Shown piece after piece: positions 54,379-63,843 of a DNA stretch of 64,000 nucleotides (position 1 is its first letter; each line of letters begins with the position of its first letter). The DNA lies in NCBI GenBank assembly GCA_038123275.1, contig JAYORG010000009.1:1-64000 (forward strand). The letters are read 5' to 3'. Made by a program: the position numbers and the translations under genes. This stretch comes from CAJQHT01 sp038123275. GTDB lineage: Bacteria; Pseudomonadota; Alphaproteobacteria; Rickettsiales; UBA1997. The notes below the pieces were generated by a model. It made no database searches, was not told the DNA's origin, and worked only from the letters and a program-made list of their open reading frames with translations.

Positions 54379-55852
54379 TTGGGACTTCCATTTCATCAAA
54401 AGGATTTTCAACTTGAAATAATGCATCATCTGCAACTCTATCACCATCAAATGTAAAATATTGTCCTGCATTAGTATTAGTACCTGAATCATAAGTAGCA
54501 TCATTATCAGCACGGTCATCATATACAACCCTAAAATAATATTCTCCCTCATTATATACAACAACAGGATCTTTCTGAGAACCAGCTCTATCTTCATTGC
54601 TTTCACCATTTACTACTAATTCATCCGTTATTGATTCTATTTGATTATTAGTATTAAGCCTTACAATTCTTAAATATACATCCTCTGAAGCCCCATCAGC
54701 ATTTCCTGTATTAGTCCAAGATACAGCAAAATCTATTGAACCATCTGAATTTTCCCTTATCTTGGCAAAACCTTTATTATCTTCGTTAGAATAATTTGGA
54801 TATGTATTATAACCATCTTGTGTTTGAGAAATATCTCCACTAACCTGATACATAACAATGTTACTTCCATCATTAACTGTAATTGCAACTTGAGGAACGC
54901 CATTAATAACTGCAATACCAGTTTTAACTTCTACCGCATCACTGGACAACATAATATCTTCATAAGCACTAATCATATCTGCACCATCAACAATATTAAG
55001 CACTTCACCTACCTCTAATATAGACCTTTCATGTGACTTAACTTTACTTGCTTTCCTGCTAACCTTCTTAGCTTTAGATTTTTTAGACTTAACTACTTTA
55101 TTCTGAGTTACTTTTTTTGCTTTATATTCTTTGGTTTCTCTAGCTATATCGATCTGATTAACAAGACTAATAAATGGGGGACTAAACCTTAAATCCATAT
55201 CTCTTTGACTAACCAACGCATCGGAAACTCTAGTAACAGATGGTTGATTAACCATCTGTGGTGTTGGTGCTAACATTGTATTTCTAACTTCTGACTGTGG
55301 TGTTGGTGCTGACATTGCATTTCTAAATTCTAATACTTTACCAGCTATTTGTAACAAGCTAAACGCGCCATATAATATTTTATTTCTTGTCCCTGAAGGA
55401 CCTTGAGGAATTGGAGTAAATACTTTTTCATGATATTTATCTTGAGAATTGATAAAATCTAAAACTAAATTTTCTGCCTCCTTCTTTATATTATCAGCTA
55501 TATTCAACGCTACATCATCAACAGTTAATTCTGATTGACCATACCATGCATTAGCCATGCCTCTTCTAATTCTACCAAAAAAACCCTTATATTTTTGATT
55601 ACTAGCATCCGCTAGTCTTTTAAGTTCTTTTTTTGAAGCCAAACCAGAAACTAACTTTTTACACCATTTATCAAAACCCTTATCTGTACTAAAAGTTCTT
55701 ACTTCATTCACAAGCTCCAAAAACTCTCTCTTATTATTTTTATTTGGATCCAACCAGTCAGGCTTGTATGTTTTAATATATTTAGCAGGATTCTCTCTTT
55801 TTAGATATTGAGCTTGCGATAACCTTTTAAGTTTGGACTTTTTCTTACCCAT
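54302..55852 (-). CDS. N-terminal part of a Ser/Thr-Gly-repeat membrane protein
   Basis: This part has about 516 residues from ATG 55852 down to the gap. A basic start (GKKKSKLKRLSQAQYLKREN) is followed by helical sequence to about 190. A Lys-rich stretch comes next (KKSKAKKVSRKASKVKS, about 255-270). A beta-rich domain (about 280-490) has Asp/Asn-rich segments, for example VVYDDRADNDATYDSGTNTN, and then the first Ser/Thr-Gly repeats. There is no normal signal peptide. The second half lies across the gap at 52870-54201. The function is unknown. Confidence 0.7.
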
Positions 55853-55988
55853 TCATTATACAATTTGATTTTTTACCAAAAACTCAAAATTAAAGAGTTT
55901 TTTACAATAAAGACCATACCATATGATATGGGTTATGTCAAATATAAAATTTATAAGTGAAAAATACTTTACTAACTAATACTAAATT

Positions 55989-56084
55989 TTAATCATCACG
56001 ACTAAAAAGATTTAAAATTGCAATCACAAGAATTACCACTAAACTAGTTGCTAAAATTATTAAAATTCCTAATGAAAAACTCAT
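55989..56084 (-). CDS. 31-residue membrane microprotein coupled to engB
   Basis: Its ATG (56082-56084) overlaps the engB stop (ATGA). It encodes a 31-residue protein that is one hydrophobic helix (GILIILATSLVVILVIAILN) with the short charged end LFSRDD and a TAA stop at 55989. The coupling and the clean membrane-helix composition make it likely to be real although it is very short. It could be a small subunit or regulator of a membrane complex; no family is recognised. Confidence 0.55.
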   Translation of the reverse strand: MSFSLGILIILATSLVVILVIAILNLFSRDD

Positions 56085-56695
56085 TGCTTAATTAAATTTA
56101 CTATTTCTTTTTTAAGGTCATTTAAACCTATATTTTTATTACTACTTGTAACAATAATATGTGGGTGCAAAGCTGGAAAATTCTTTGAATCCTTTTCCAA
56201 TTGCCCCCTTACCTTGTTAACTTCAAAATCCTTTAATTGATCAATCTTTGTTAAAACTATCTGATAATTTAAAGCTAGAGTATCTAAAATATTCATTAAT
56301 TCTAAATCTTTTTCTCCCAATCCACGACGTGAATCAATTAAAATAAACACTCTTTTTAAATTAACTCTTTGAGAAAAATACTTATAACTTAACTTCTCCC
56401 AAGACTCTACCTCCCTTTTACCAACCTTAGCAAAACCATATCCTGGCATATCAACTAAATTTAACTTTTCTGCCAATTCAAAAAAATTTAACTGTCTGGT
56501 TCTTCCTGGAGTTTTAGAGGTTAGAGCAATCTTACTATTAGTTAGAGCATTAATTAAACTAGACTTACCAACATTAGAGCGACCAATAAATGCAACCTCC
56601 GTTAATCTTGAATCTTTAATTTGATCAAATTTAGCAGCCCCCATAACAAACTGGCATTTGCCTTTAAAAAAATTTTCAACATTATTAATTGCCAT
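56081..56695 (-). CDS. engB: Ribosome biogenesis GTPase EngB (YsxC/YihA)
   Basis: EngB is a small Ras-like GTPase needed for 50S assembly. The 204-residue protein has G1 (GRSNVGKSSL, about 37-46), G2/switch I (SKTPGRTRQ), G3 (DMPGYGFAKV), G4 (TKIDQLKD) and G5 (VTSSNKNIG). It starts 1 bp after hemA, so it shares a transcript, and its stop overlaps the microprotein start. Confidence 0.96.
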   Translation of the reverse strand: MAINNVENFFKGKCQFVMGAAKFDQIKDSRLTEVAFIGRSNVGKSSLINALTNSKIALTSKTPGRTRQLNFFELAEKLNLVDMPGYGFAKVGKREVESWEKLSYKYFSQRVNLKRVFILIDSRRGLGEKDLELMNILDTLALNYQIVLTKIDQLKDFEVNKVRGQLEKDSKNFPALHPHIIVTSSNKNIGLNDLKKEIVNLIKQ

Positions 56696-56696
56696 C

Positions 56697-57893
56697 TTAT
56701 ATTATGTTTAATTGCTTAAATATATCTTTTAAGGCCAAAACTAAATTTTTGATCATCTCGTCATTATGTAAAGGTGTCGGAACAATTCTTAACCTCTCAG
56801 AACCAATATCTACCGTTGGAAAATTTATATTTTGAATATAAATATTATATTCCTCTAATAAAATTTTTGAAACCTTCTTACATAAAGCAGCATTGCCAAT
56901 AGTAACTGAAATAATATGAGAATCATTTGTAATAATTTTGATTCCAGCTTTTTCAAGTTCTAACTTTAGTTTTTTTACCCTATCTTGATGCTGATTCCTC
57001 AACGAATTATCACGTGTTAAATATTTAACATTACTTAAAATAGCACTTGCTGTCATTGGTGGCATTGAAGTTGTAAAAATAAAACCAGGAGCATAAGAAC
57101 GAATAGCATCCACAACCAACTTAGACCCAGCAATATAACCACCTACTCCACCATATGCTTTACCAAAAGTACCTTGAATTAAGTCTATCTTATCACCCAA
57201 ATCCAGCTTTCCACTAATACCAGAACCATCCAACCCATAAAGACCAACTCCATGAACTTCATCAACATAAGTTAAAGCATTATATTTTTTGGCTAAATTA
57301 ATAATTTCTGCCATTTTACCAAAATCACCATCCATCGAATAAACAGATTCAAAAATAATGAGTTTGGGCTGACTAACGTCATAATAAGCAAGCAACTTTT
57401 CCAAATCCTCCATGTTATTATGTTTAAAAATATGCTTTTTTAAGCCACTATTTTTAATACCATGAATAATTGAGGCGTGATTTTTTTGATCAGAAAAAAT
57501 AACCAAATCCGGGATAATTTTACCAAGAGCTTTAATTGATGACTCATTAGCAACATACCCAGAAGAAAATACTATAGCCATCTCCTTCTTATGCAACTTA
57601 GCCATCTCTTCTTCAAGCTCAACTAATGGATGGTTAGTGCCAGAAATATTTCTAGTGCCACCACTACCAATACCAAACTCAAGTGCTGCCTTTTGAGCTG
57701 CCTTAATAGCATCTTCATTTTGACCAAGACCTAAATAATCATTAGAACACCAAACTATAATTTCTTGATTATTCTTATTATTTTTTGCATAAGGAAATTT
57801 ATTGCAAATTCTAGAAATATCTAGAAATTCACGGTAATTATCTTGATCTTTTAACTTATCTACTGAACTTTGAAAAAATTTACTGTAATCCAT
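56697..57893 (-). CDS. hemA: 5-aminolevulinate synthase
   Basis: ALAS condenses glycine and succinyl-CoA into 5-aminolevulinate, the first committed haem step in alphaproteobacteria. The 398-residue PLP enzyme shows WCSNDYLGLGQN near residue 49, the GSGGTRNISGTNHPLVELEE block (part), TYVDEVHGVGLYG near residue 210 and the PLP Lys in GTFGKAYGGVGG near residue 240. It ends in RIVPTPLHND. The presence of this enzyme supports an alphaproteobacterial origin. It forms an operon with engB. Confidence 0.97.
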   Translation of the reverse strand: MDYSKFFQSSVDKLKDQDNYREFLDISRICNKFPYAKNNKNNQEIIVWCSNDYLGLGQNEDAIKAAQKAALEFGIGSGGTRNISGTNHPLVELEEEMAKLHKKEMAIVFSSGYVANESSIKALGKIIPDLVIFSDQKNHASIIHGIKNSGLKKHIFKHNNMEDLEKLLAYYDVSQPKLIIFESVYSMDGDFGKMAEIINLAKKYNALTYVDEVHGVGLYGLDGSGISGKLDLGDKIDLIQGTFGKAYGGVGGYIAGSKLVVDAIRSYAPGFIFTTSMPPMTASAILSNVKYLTRDNSLRNQHQDRVKKLKLELEKAGIKIITNDSHIISVTIGNAALCKKVSKILLEEYNIYIQNINFPTVDIGSERLRIVPTPLHNDEMIKNLVLALKDIFKQLNII

Positions 57894-58083
57894 ATATCAA
57901 TTGCTTTATCTTTGTCGCTCTACAGGCTAGACAATGTTCATTAAAAAGCAATTATTTAGTTTAACTCACATAAACTAGGTTAATTTTGTATAAGTCTCAG
58001 GATTATAAGATTATTTTCTTTTATTTTAGCATTTTTTATGATAAAATTATAACTGACCAGTCTAAATACATTAACAATAAGCT

Positions 58084-58986
58084 ATGAAACAAAATAATAA
58101 TAAATCAGCCTTCAGCTTAATTGAATTATCAGTAATATTAATAATAATCGGCCTTATTGTTACTATGACAATGTCATCTAACTTATTTACTGCTTCAAGA
58201 TTATCTTCTGCTACAGTTTTAACAAAAAAATCACCTGTTAACTTTACTGATGGAGTTGTAATGTGGCTTGAAACAACATTAGAAGATGGCTTTGAAAATA
58301 ATGAAAACACTGATGGTAGCTCTGTAACTCTTTGGAAAAACATCTACCCAGAAAATTTAGACACAGATGTAACCTCATCAGGAGGAAATGCACCAATTTA
58401 CATAACAGATGGTATTAATGACTTACCAGCTATTCAATTTGATGGTTCTGATGATTATATGATAAGTTCCAATAACTATCATCTAAGTAGTAAAACAGAA
58501 TTTAGTACTTTTGTAGTTTTTTCTCCAGATCTTGAACAATCTGAAAATTTTGGTAGAGTTTGGAGATGGGGGGAAGCAGGTAATAATTCAAGAATAAGTT
58601 TAACCGTTGGATCCACTGGAGTAAGTAATGACGATATTCTACTCTTACTTGAAGATGGAACAAACTCCCACATATCAACAGTACCTGATCTTCTAACAAC
58701 TGATGATTCCTACATATTATCTACTATTTTTCATGGTGGAGGTGCAACAGATGCAGATAAATATAAATTATACCTAAATAATGTCCAAATAACTGTACCA
58801 GCATTCTCAAATGCACCATTAGGAGCAACAACAGCAAATGATACACAACCTTTCTCAATAGGTGGCAATGGAGGTGAAGAGATGGCTGGCAAAATAGGTG
58901 AAATAATAATAATTAATAAAGCTATTTCTGAAAAAAGAAGATTAGAAATTTATAATTATTTATCACAAAAGTGGAATATTAATTAA
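58084..58986 (+). CDS. Prepilin-like protein with LamG-type domain, paralogue 1
   Basis: This 300-residue protein has a type IV prepilin N-terminus. A short leader precedes SA-FSLIELS, with cleavage expected between Ala9 and Phe10 and Glu at +5 of the mature form, followed by a hydrophobic helix. Instead of a pilin head it has a concanavalin/LamG-like domain (LPAIQFDGSDDYM, near 120; FSIGGNGGEEMAGKIGEI, near 262) and the usual C-terminal LEIYNYLSQKWNIN. It is the first of three tandem paralogues. Ala at the -1 position is unusual, as Gly is normal. It may be a minor pilin or pseudopilin that binds sugar or protein. No pilin assembly genes are nearby. Confidence 0.8.
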   Translation: MKQNNNKSAFSLIELSVILIIIGLIVTMTMSSNLFTASRLSSATVLTKKSPVNFTDGVVMWLETTLEDGFENNENTDGSSVTLWKNIYPENLDTDVTSSGGNAPIYITDGINDLPAIQFDGSDDYMISSNNYHLSSKTEFSTFVVFSPDLEQSENFGRVWRWGEAGNNSRISLTVGSTGVSNDDILLLLEDGTNSHISTVPDLLTTDDSYILSTIFHGGGATDADKYKLYLNNVQITVPAFSNAPLGATTANDTQPFSIGGNGGEEMAGKIGEIIIINKAISEKRRLEIYNYLSQKWNIN

Positions 58987-58996
58987 AACATTTACG

Positions 58997-59875
58997 ATGA
59001 ATTCTGCAAAAAGAAATATCCATTCTAAGAAAAAGTCGGCTTTCACCCTTGTTGAAATGGCAATGGTTGTTTTAATAATAGGCACAGTAATTGGCCTATT
59101 CTCAGCAGCTTACTATATTGTAGATGAAGCAAAATTATCAGCAGCACAAACAAAAACTGATAATTCTCCTGTCTTATTTACAAACAACCTAATATTATGG
59201 CTAGAAACAACACATAAAAATAGCATTGACGAAGATGAAGCTATTGATGGTAGAAGCATTAATACATGGTATGATATTAATCCAAAAACTCAAAATCCAA
59301 ACAATGCAACTTCCGTTAATGCACCAAATTATAATAGATCATCTCTTAATGGGTTACCAGGCATTACCTTTAATGGAAGCGATAATTACATGACTCTCAC
59401 TCCAAATTTATTACCTATTGGTAACACTGGAAGAACATATTTTATAGTAACTAATAATGCCTCTGGAGCATCTCCAATACAGCATGGAACTGATTCACCT
59501 GGTAAAAGAATAGCACCTACTATTGATACACCATCAATATCAATAGCAGTATCTGGTCATAGATATGGTAATTCCTCCGTTAACAATTTATCATCTGGCA
59601 TTTTATACGTAGCATCGGTTCCTAAAGAATCCTTAAGTGATGCATGGACTATTAAAATAAATGGATCAGAAATATCTCTGTCAGATTTAGCAGGAAGCGC
59701 TAAAACAATAAATACAGGTATTACTTATGCACATATTGGAACTAATGGTGCAATAAGTTCTTTCTTTAATGGAACTCTGTATGAAATGATTATCTTTGAT
59801 AGAAATTTAAAAACTAAAGAGATAGAAGAAATAGAAAAATATTTGTCTAAAAAATGGGGAATCGATTTAGGATAG
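58997..59875 (+). CDS. Prepilin-like protein with LamG-type domain, paralogue 2
   Basis: This 292-residue paralogue has the same layout: a basic leader, SA-FTLVEMAMV with the cleavage site between Ala15 and Phe16 and Glu at +5, then a hydrophobic helix. The LamG-type head has LPGITFNGSDNYM near residue 118 and a C-terminal EIEKYLSKKWGIDLG. It starts 10 bp after paralogue 1, so the genes are cotranscribed. Similarity to the neighbours is clear in FTNNLILWLETTHK and near the ends. Its substrate or partner is unknown. Confidence 0.8.
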   Translation: MNSAKRNIHSKKKSAFTLVEMAMVVLIIGTVIGLFSAAYYIVDEAKLSAAQTKTDNSPVLFTNNLILWLETTHKNSIDEDEAIDGRSINTWYDINPKTQNPNNATSVNAPNYNRSSLNGLPGITFNGSDNYMTLTPNLLPIGNTGRTYFIVTNNASGASPIQHGTDSPGKRIAPTIDTPSISIAVSGHRYGNSSVNNLSSGILYVASVPKESLSDAWTIKINGSEISLSDLAGSAKTINTGITYAHIGTNGAISSFFNGTLYEMIIFDRNLKTKEIEEIEKYLSKKWGIDLG

Positions 59876-59882
59876 TTAAAAT

Positions 59883-60724
59883 ATGAAAATAAAAAACAAT
59901 CTGCTTTTACCATAATTGAAATGTCTGTAGTGCTTATAATTGCAGCATCCATGATCGGATTATTTATAGCAGCAACTCACATGATTGACAACTCTAAATT
60001 ATTAGCAGCACAATCAAAAACCCTTAAATCTCCTATTTTACTTACAGATAATCTTGAATTTTGGCTAGAAACAACTCATAGCGATAGTATTGATACAAAT
60101 GAAGCTATTGATGGCAGAATAGTTAATAATTGGTATAATCTAAATAACAGAGTTGAAAATGCTAATAATGCCTTATCAACTGGAAATATAATATATACTA
60201 GACATGGCATCAATAGCTTACCAGCAATTGAATTTAATGAATCAAGTGGTCACTTTAACATTTCACATAGTTTTAATCCAGCAAATGATGATATGACTAT
60301 TTTTGTTGTTGCTCAATGTAATATTATCGAAGCCTCTGATTACATAATTATACAACAATTAGATGGAACAGGAACTGGAAGGGCAATACTTTATTGCGAA
60401 TCTACTAATAATAAAATTCGTACAAATATAGGTGCTGCAGCTTTAGATGGAGATGTATTTAAAATAAAACCCGAAATATATACTGTAACATTGGAAAATG
60501 GCACTTTATCAATTTACACAAATGGTACTTTAGGAAACTCAACCACTGTAACAGCAGAATCAGCAGATGGTGACATTCGTATTGGAGATGGTAAAACTGC
60601 AGGAAACGCTACACTTGATGGATTTATCGGAGAAATTATTATGTTTGATAGATCCTTAAAAACCAAAGAAAAAGAGGCAATAGAGGAGTATTTATCTAAA
60701 AAGTGGCAAATACCACTAAATTAA
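59883..60724 (+). pseudogene. Prepilin-like protein with LamG-type domain, paralogue 3, frameshifted at its start
   Basis: The prepilin-LamG frame (QSAFTIIEMSVVLIIAAS, head domain, then EEYLSKKWQIPLN) is open, but its only plausible ATG (59883) is in another frame and meets a stop within 10 codons. One A missing in the run after ATG (ATGAAAATAAAAAAC) would restore MKNKKQSAFTIIEM. The truncated frame from ATG 59921 lacks the leader and would not be processed. This could be a true inactivation, a switchable poly-A tract or a sequencing error. The head domain is intact. Confidence 0.8.
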
Positions 60725-61348
60725 AAACGTTCTAAATTCTAAAGATTTGAAAAACCTATCTAATTTAGCAAAAGCTTGCGCTCTGTGACTTATCTTTTCT
60801 TTCTGACTATATTCAACCTCACCAAAAGTTTTGTTAAAAATATTAGAAATAAAAATTGGATCATAACCAAAACCATTTTTACCCTTCGGTGGAAAAGTTA
60901 AATTGCCATCAACCCTACCCTCAAAAGAATGATGCTGATTATTTTTTGGATTAAAAATAGTTAAATTACAAATAAAATGTGCCTTTACTGAATCTCTTAT
61001 AATATCAATATTTTTTTCTTTTAATTCTTGGACAATTCTGTCAAAAGCAAGATTAAAATCTTTTTTGCCTGTTTTTTTATCCACTGCCCAACGCGCTGAA
61101 TAAATTCCTGGATTTCCATCCAATAACTCAACGCATAAACCAGAATCATCAGCCAAAGCCACTAAACCTGTCTTTTTGGCATAATATCTTGCCTTAATTA
61201 GAGAATTTTCTTGAAAATCTTTACCATCTTCAACTGGCTCTTCTAAATTATACTCAAAAGCACCAACTGCCTCAATTCCAACATTTTTAAGCAATGCAGA
61301 AATCTCTACTAATTTACCTTTATTTCCAGTTGCAATTAGAATTTTCAT
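60716..61348 (-). CDS. rdgB: Non-canonical purine NTP pyrophosphatase (RdgB/HAM1)
   Basis: RdgB hydrolyses ITP, dITP and XTP so that they are not built into DNA. The 210-residue protein from ATG 61348 opens with ILIATGNKGKLVEISALL and has DGKDFQENSLIKARYYAK near residue 40, LADDSGLCVELLDGNPGIYSAR (part) near 65, and FGYDPIF near 148. An in-frame codon upstream (61450) would add 34 atypical residues, so I reject it. It is convergent with paralogue 3, overlapping by 9 bp. Confidence 0.95.
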   Translation of the reverse strand: MKILIATGNKGKLVEISALLKNVGIEAVGAFEYNLEEPVEDGKDFQENSLIKARYYAKKTGLVALADDSGLCVELLDGNPGIYSARWAVDKKTGKKDFNLAFDRIVQELKEKNIDIIRDSVKAHFICNLTIFNPKNNQHHSFEGRVDGNLTFPPKGKNGFGYDPIFISNIFNKTFGEVEYSQKEKISHRAQAFAKLDRFFKSLEFRTFLI

Positions 61349-61607
61349 ATTAAATATAAAATTCAAATAAATTAACCCCTTATTATAGAGGCAAAGCCAG
61401 TTATCAATAATTGAGATATTTAATACTACATAACCTCTACATAATTGCAAATATCCATCATATTAACATTGTATTTTGTGTGTCCCGGCTTCGCCACATA
61501 AGCAAAGGGGTCAAAGCAAAAATCCACTAACCTTTGGTTAGTTAATATTTAGTCATTGACCCTACCTTGTTACAAAGGATATTATTGTATAGTTATTTTT
61601 GAAATAT
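61349..61607. other. Intergenic with nested hairpin
   Basis: Between rdgB and rpmH lies a 260-bp stretch with no gene. GGGTCAA (61508-61514) pairs with TTGACCC (61556-61562), and inside it ACTAACC and GGTTAGT form a second 7-bp hairpin around TTT (61526-61542). It may be a small RNA structure or part of the rpmH 3' end. There is no T-run, so it is not a standard terminator. Confidence 0.4.
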
Positions 61608-61742
61608 TTAAGCAGAAAGGACTTTTCTACCTTTTGCTCTTCTCCTATTAATAACAGCTCTACCGCCTACAGTTTCCATGCGAGATCTAAAGCCATGTCT
61701 TCTTTTACGAACTATTTTACTTGGTTGAAATGTTCTTTTCAT
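61608..61742 (-). CDS. rpmH: 50S ribosomal protein L34
   Basis: A 44-residue protein with the L34 sequence MKRTFQPSKIVRKRRHGFR, then METVGGRAVINRRRAKGRK, ending VLSA. It is too short for most gene finders. Length and sequence are normal for the family. No rnpA follows, although the two are usually adjacent. Confidence 0.97.
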   Translation of the reverse strand: MKRTFQPSKIVRKRRHGFRSRMETVGGRAVINRRRAKGRKVLSA

Positions 61743-61828
61743 CTTTAGTTAAAATTAAAGTTAATTTTTTTAAGGAAAGGGATCATAAATCGGTCTTATT
61801 TTAAAAGCAACTGATAATTAGATGACTA

Positions 61829-62545
61829 TTAACTTTGAATAGCTTTTACAAATGCTTTTTCTAGATTATCTTCCTTATATAATTTTTTAAAATCTTTTGA
61901 TTTACCAACAAAAATTAATTTAGCTTTATCTAAAATAGCAATTCTATCACAAATTTCATCCACATCAGACAAAACATGAGAGCTAAAAAATATGCTACGA
62001 CCCTCTTTTTTATACTTAACTAATTGTGCTTTTAAATTAATTCTAGCAATTGGATCAAGACCACTCATTGGCTCATCTAAAATAATTAAATTAGCCTTAC
62101 TTAAAAATGTGCCAAGTAATCCTAGTTTTTGAGTCATGCCTTTGGAATATTTTCCAACTTTTAAGTAAAGAGCGCTCTCTTCTAAATCAAGAATCTTGGC
62201 AATTTCTATAGCTTCCACTAAATTTAAATCTTTTTTATGTAATCCTGTCACAAATTTCAGAAACTCCACACCTCTTAACTGCATTGATGGAGAAAATTTC
62301 TCTGGCAAATATGCAACTTCTTTTCTGCAATCAGGTAAAATAGAATCTTTGCCATACAGCTTTACTTTTCCTTGATCTTGTTTTAGTAAATCTAAAATAA
62401 TTTTAATAGTAGTAGTTTTACCCGCGCCATTCAGGCCAACAAAACCAACAATTTCATTTTTCTTAACCTCAATATTAATATTGTCCAAAACCTTCTTTGT
62501 ACCAAATGATTTATGTATGTTGGTTACTTTAATTGGATGTGACAT
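61829..62545 (-). CDS. ABC transporter ATP-binding protein
   Basis: The 238-residue ATPase has Walker A GLNGAGKTTT (about residues 37-46), the signature YSKGMTQKLG (near 137), Walker B NLIILDEP and the switch His in FFSSHVLSD. The most similar proteins are ABC-2 type ATPases that serve a separate membrane partner. No permease gene is adjacent in the window, so the cargo is unknown. It is not CcmA by sequence. It follows aroQ by 4 bp on the same strand. Confidence 0.88.
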   Translation of the reverse strand: MSHPIKVTNIHKSFGTKKVLDNINIEVKKNEIVGFVGLNGAGKTTTIKIILDLLKQDQGKVKLYGKDSILPDCRKEVAYLPEKFSPSMQLRGVEFLKFVTGLHKKDLNLVEAIEIAKILDLEESALYLKVGKYSKGMTQKLGLLGTFLSKANLIILDEPMSGLDPIARINLKAQLVKYKKEGRSIFFSSHVLSDVDEICDRIAILDKAKLIFVGKSKDFKKLYKEDNLEKAFVKAIQS

Positions 62546-62549
62546 TTAC

Positions 62550-62987
62550 TTACTTATTGATAATATTATTAATACCTCTAATGGCTATTTCATAGCCATA
62601 TACTCCAAAGCCAGAAATTATTCCATCAACAACATCTGAAATTAAAGAATTCTTCCTAAATTCTTCACGATTGAAAATATTAGAAATATGAATTTCAATT
62701 TTTGGCTTAGTGAAAATTTCTAAAGCATCACGAATAGCTACTGATGTATGAGTATAAGCAGCAGCATTTATAATAATACCATCAAATTTATTCAAAGCAT
62801 TTTGGATCAAATCAATAATGTCACCCTCAATATTACTTTGTTTAAACTCAATATTTAAGCCAATATCACTTGCTAATTTTTGGCAATTTTCTTCAATCTT
62901 TTTTAAGGAAGAATCTCCATAAACCGACTTATCCCTCTTATCAAGCATGTTTAGATTAGGGCCATTAATAATTAAAATATTAGTCAT
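62550..62987 (-). CDS. aroQ: 3-dehydroquinate dehydratase, type II
   Basis: AroQ removes water from 3-dehydroquinate in the third shikimate step. The 145-residue protein shows IINGPNLNMLDKRDKSVYG (catalytic Tyr at 24 region), then NAAAYTHTSVAIRDAL and the HISNIFNREEFRKNS loop with the catalytic His and Arg. Type II enzymes are dodecamers. Its start overlaps the pssA stop by one base. With aroK and aroB elsewhere in the window it supports an active pathway. Confidence 0.95.
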   Translation of the reverse strand: MTNILIINGPNLNMLDKRDKSVYGDSSLKKIEENCQKLASDIGLNIEFKQSNIEGDIIDLIQNALNKFDGIIINAAAYTHTSVAIRDALEIFTKPKIEIHISNIFNREEFRKNSLISDVVDGIISGFGVYGYEIAIRGINNIINK

Positions 62988-63745
62988 TACTTACTTTGAT
63001 ATTTAATTTTAAAATAAATAGAAACTGTAATAAAAATTGATAATATATATATTATCCCAATAAAGACCAATGTCATCCAAGGTGTGATAACTAGGCCAAT
63101 AGCAATTAAAGCCAGAGTTATTAAAGTTGGATAAAAATATTCATTACGAATTGGAATTTTTTTAATAGATATTGTTGGAATAGTGCTTGCTACAAGCAAA
63201 GCCAAACATGTCATATATAAAATTACTATTTCTGGTTTTGTAAAAAAATAATCATCTCCAAATTCATAAGAAAAAATCATAGGAAGCATTGCTAAAGCTG
63301 CACCACAAGGAGCTGGAACCCCAGCAAAGAAATATTTTTCTAATATTGGGTTTTCTACCTCTTTGTCTAAGGCAACATTAAAACGAGCTAATCTAATTGC
63401 CATACAGATAGCAAAGAATAAAACCAAGGCCCAATCAAAACCAATAATATTGCCAAATTGATTAACCCACATAAAAATTATAAAACCAGGAACAATACCA
63501 AAATTAACAAAATCAACAAGTGAATCTAACTGAGCACCAAACTCACTAGTAGAATTTAAGAATCTAGCCAAACGACCATCTACGCCGTCTAAAAACCCAG
63601 CAATTAATAAAAAAGTAGTAGCTTTAATGAACGAACCATCAACAGCAAAACGAATTGCTGATAAACCTATACAAAGACCAAACAATGTAACTAAACTTGG
63701 TAATACTTTAAGTAAAGTAAATGATTTTTCTTTTTCTTTGCTCAT
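62987..63745 (-). CDS. pssA: CDP-diacylglycerol-serine O-phosphatidyltransferase
   Basis: PssA makes phosphatidylserine, the precursor of phosphatidylethanolamine. The 252-residue membrane protein has the CDP-alcohol phosphotransferase motif DGVDGRLARFLNSTSEFGAQLDSLVD (given by its key residues Asp-Gly-x2-Ala-Arg-x8-Gly-x3-Asp-x3-Asp, about 49-75). It also has several hydrophobic segments. It overlaps aroQ by one base and is 98 bp from the divergent tkt gene. The length and topology match the type common in alphaproteobacteria. Confidence 0.95.
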   Translation of the reverse strand: MSKEKEKSFTLLKVLPSLVTLFGLCIGLSAIRFAVDGSFIKATTFLLIAGFLDGVDGRLARFLNSTSEFGAQLDSLVDFVNFGIVPGFIIFMWVNQFGNIIGFDWALVLFFAICMAIRLARFNVALDKEVENPILEKYFFAGVPAPCGAALAMLPMIFSYEFGDDYFFTKPEIVILYMTCLALLVASTIPTISIKKIPIRNEYFYPTLITLALIAIGLVITPWMTLVFIGIIYILSIFITVSIYFKIKYQSK

Positions 63746-63843
63746 TATTAATTTTTTAGTTGTATTTAAAAGTAAAATGAATTTTATTTTACCCTTAAAT
63801 AAGTTTCTTCTAGGATCTAATAAAAATCAATAAAAATTAATTC

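Noticed and set aside
61349..61450. 34-residue upstream extension of rdgB
   Set aside because: The family starts at the Met of ILIATGNKG, and the extension has no conserved features.
61829..62545. Assignment of the ABC ATPase as CcmA, partner of CcmB
   Set aside because: It is far from ccmB, lies with aroQ/pssA and resembles general ABC-2 ATPases; nothing specific to CcmA is visible.
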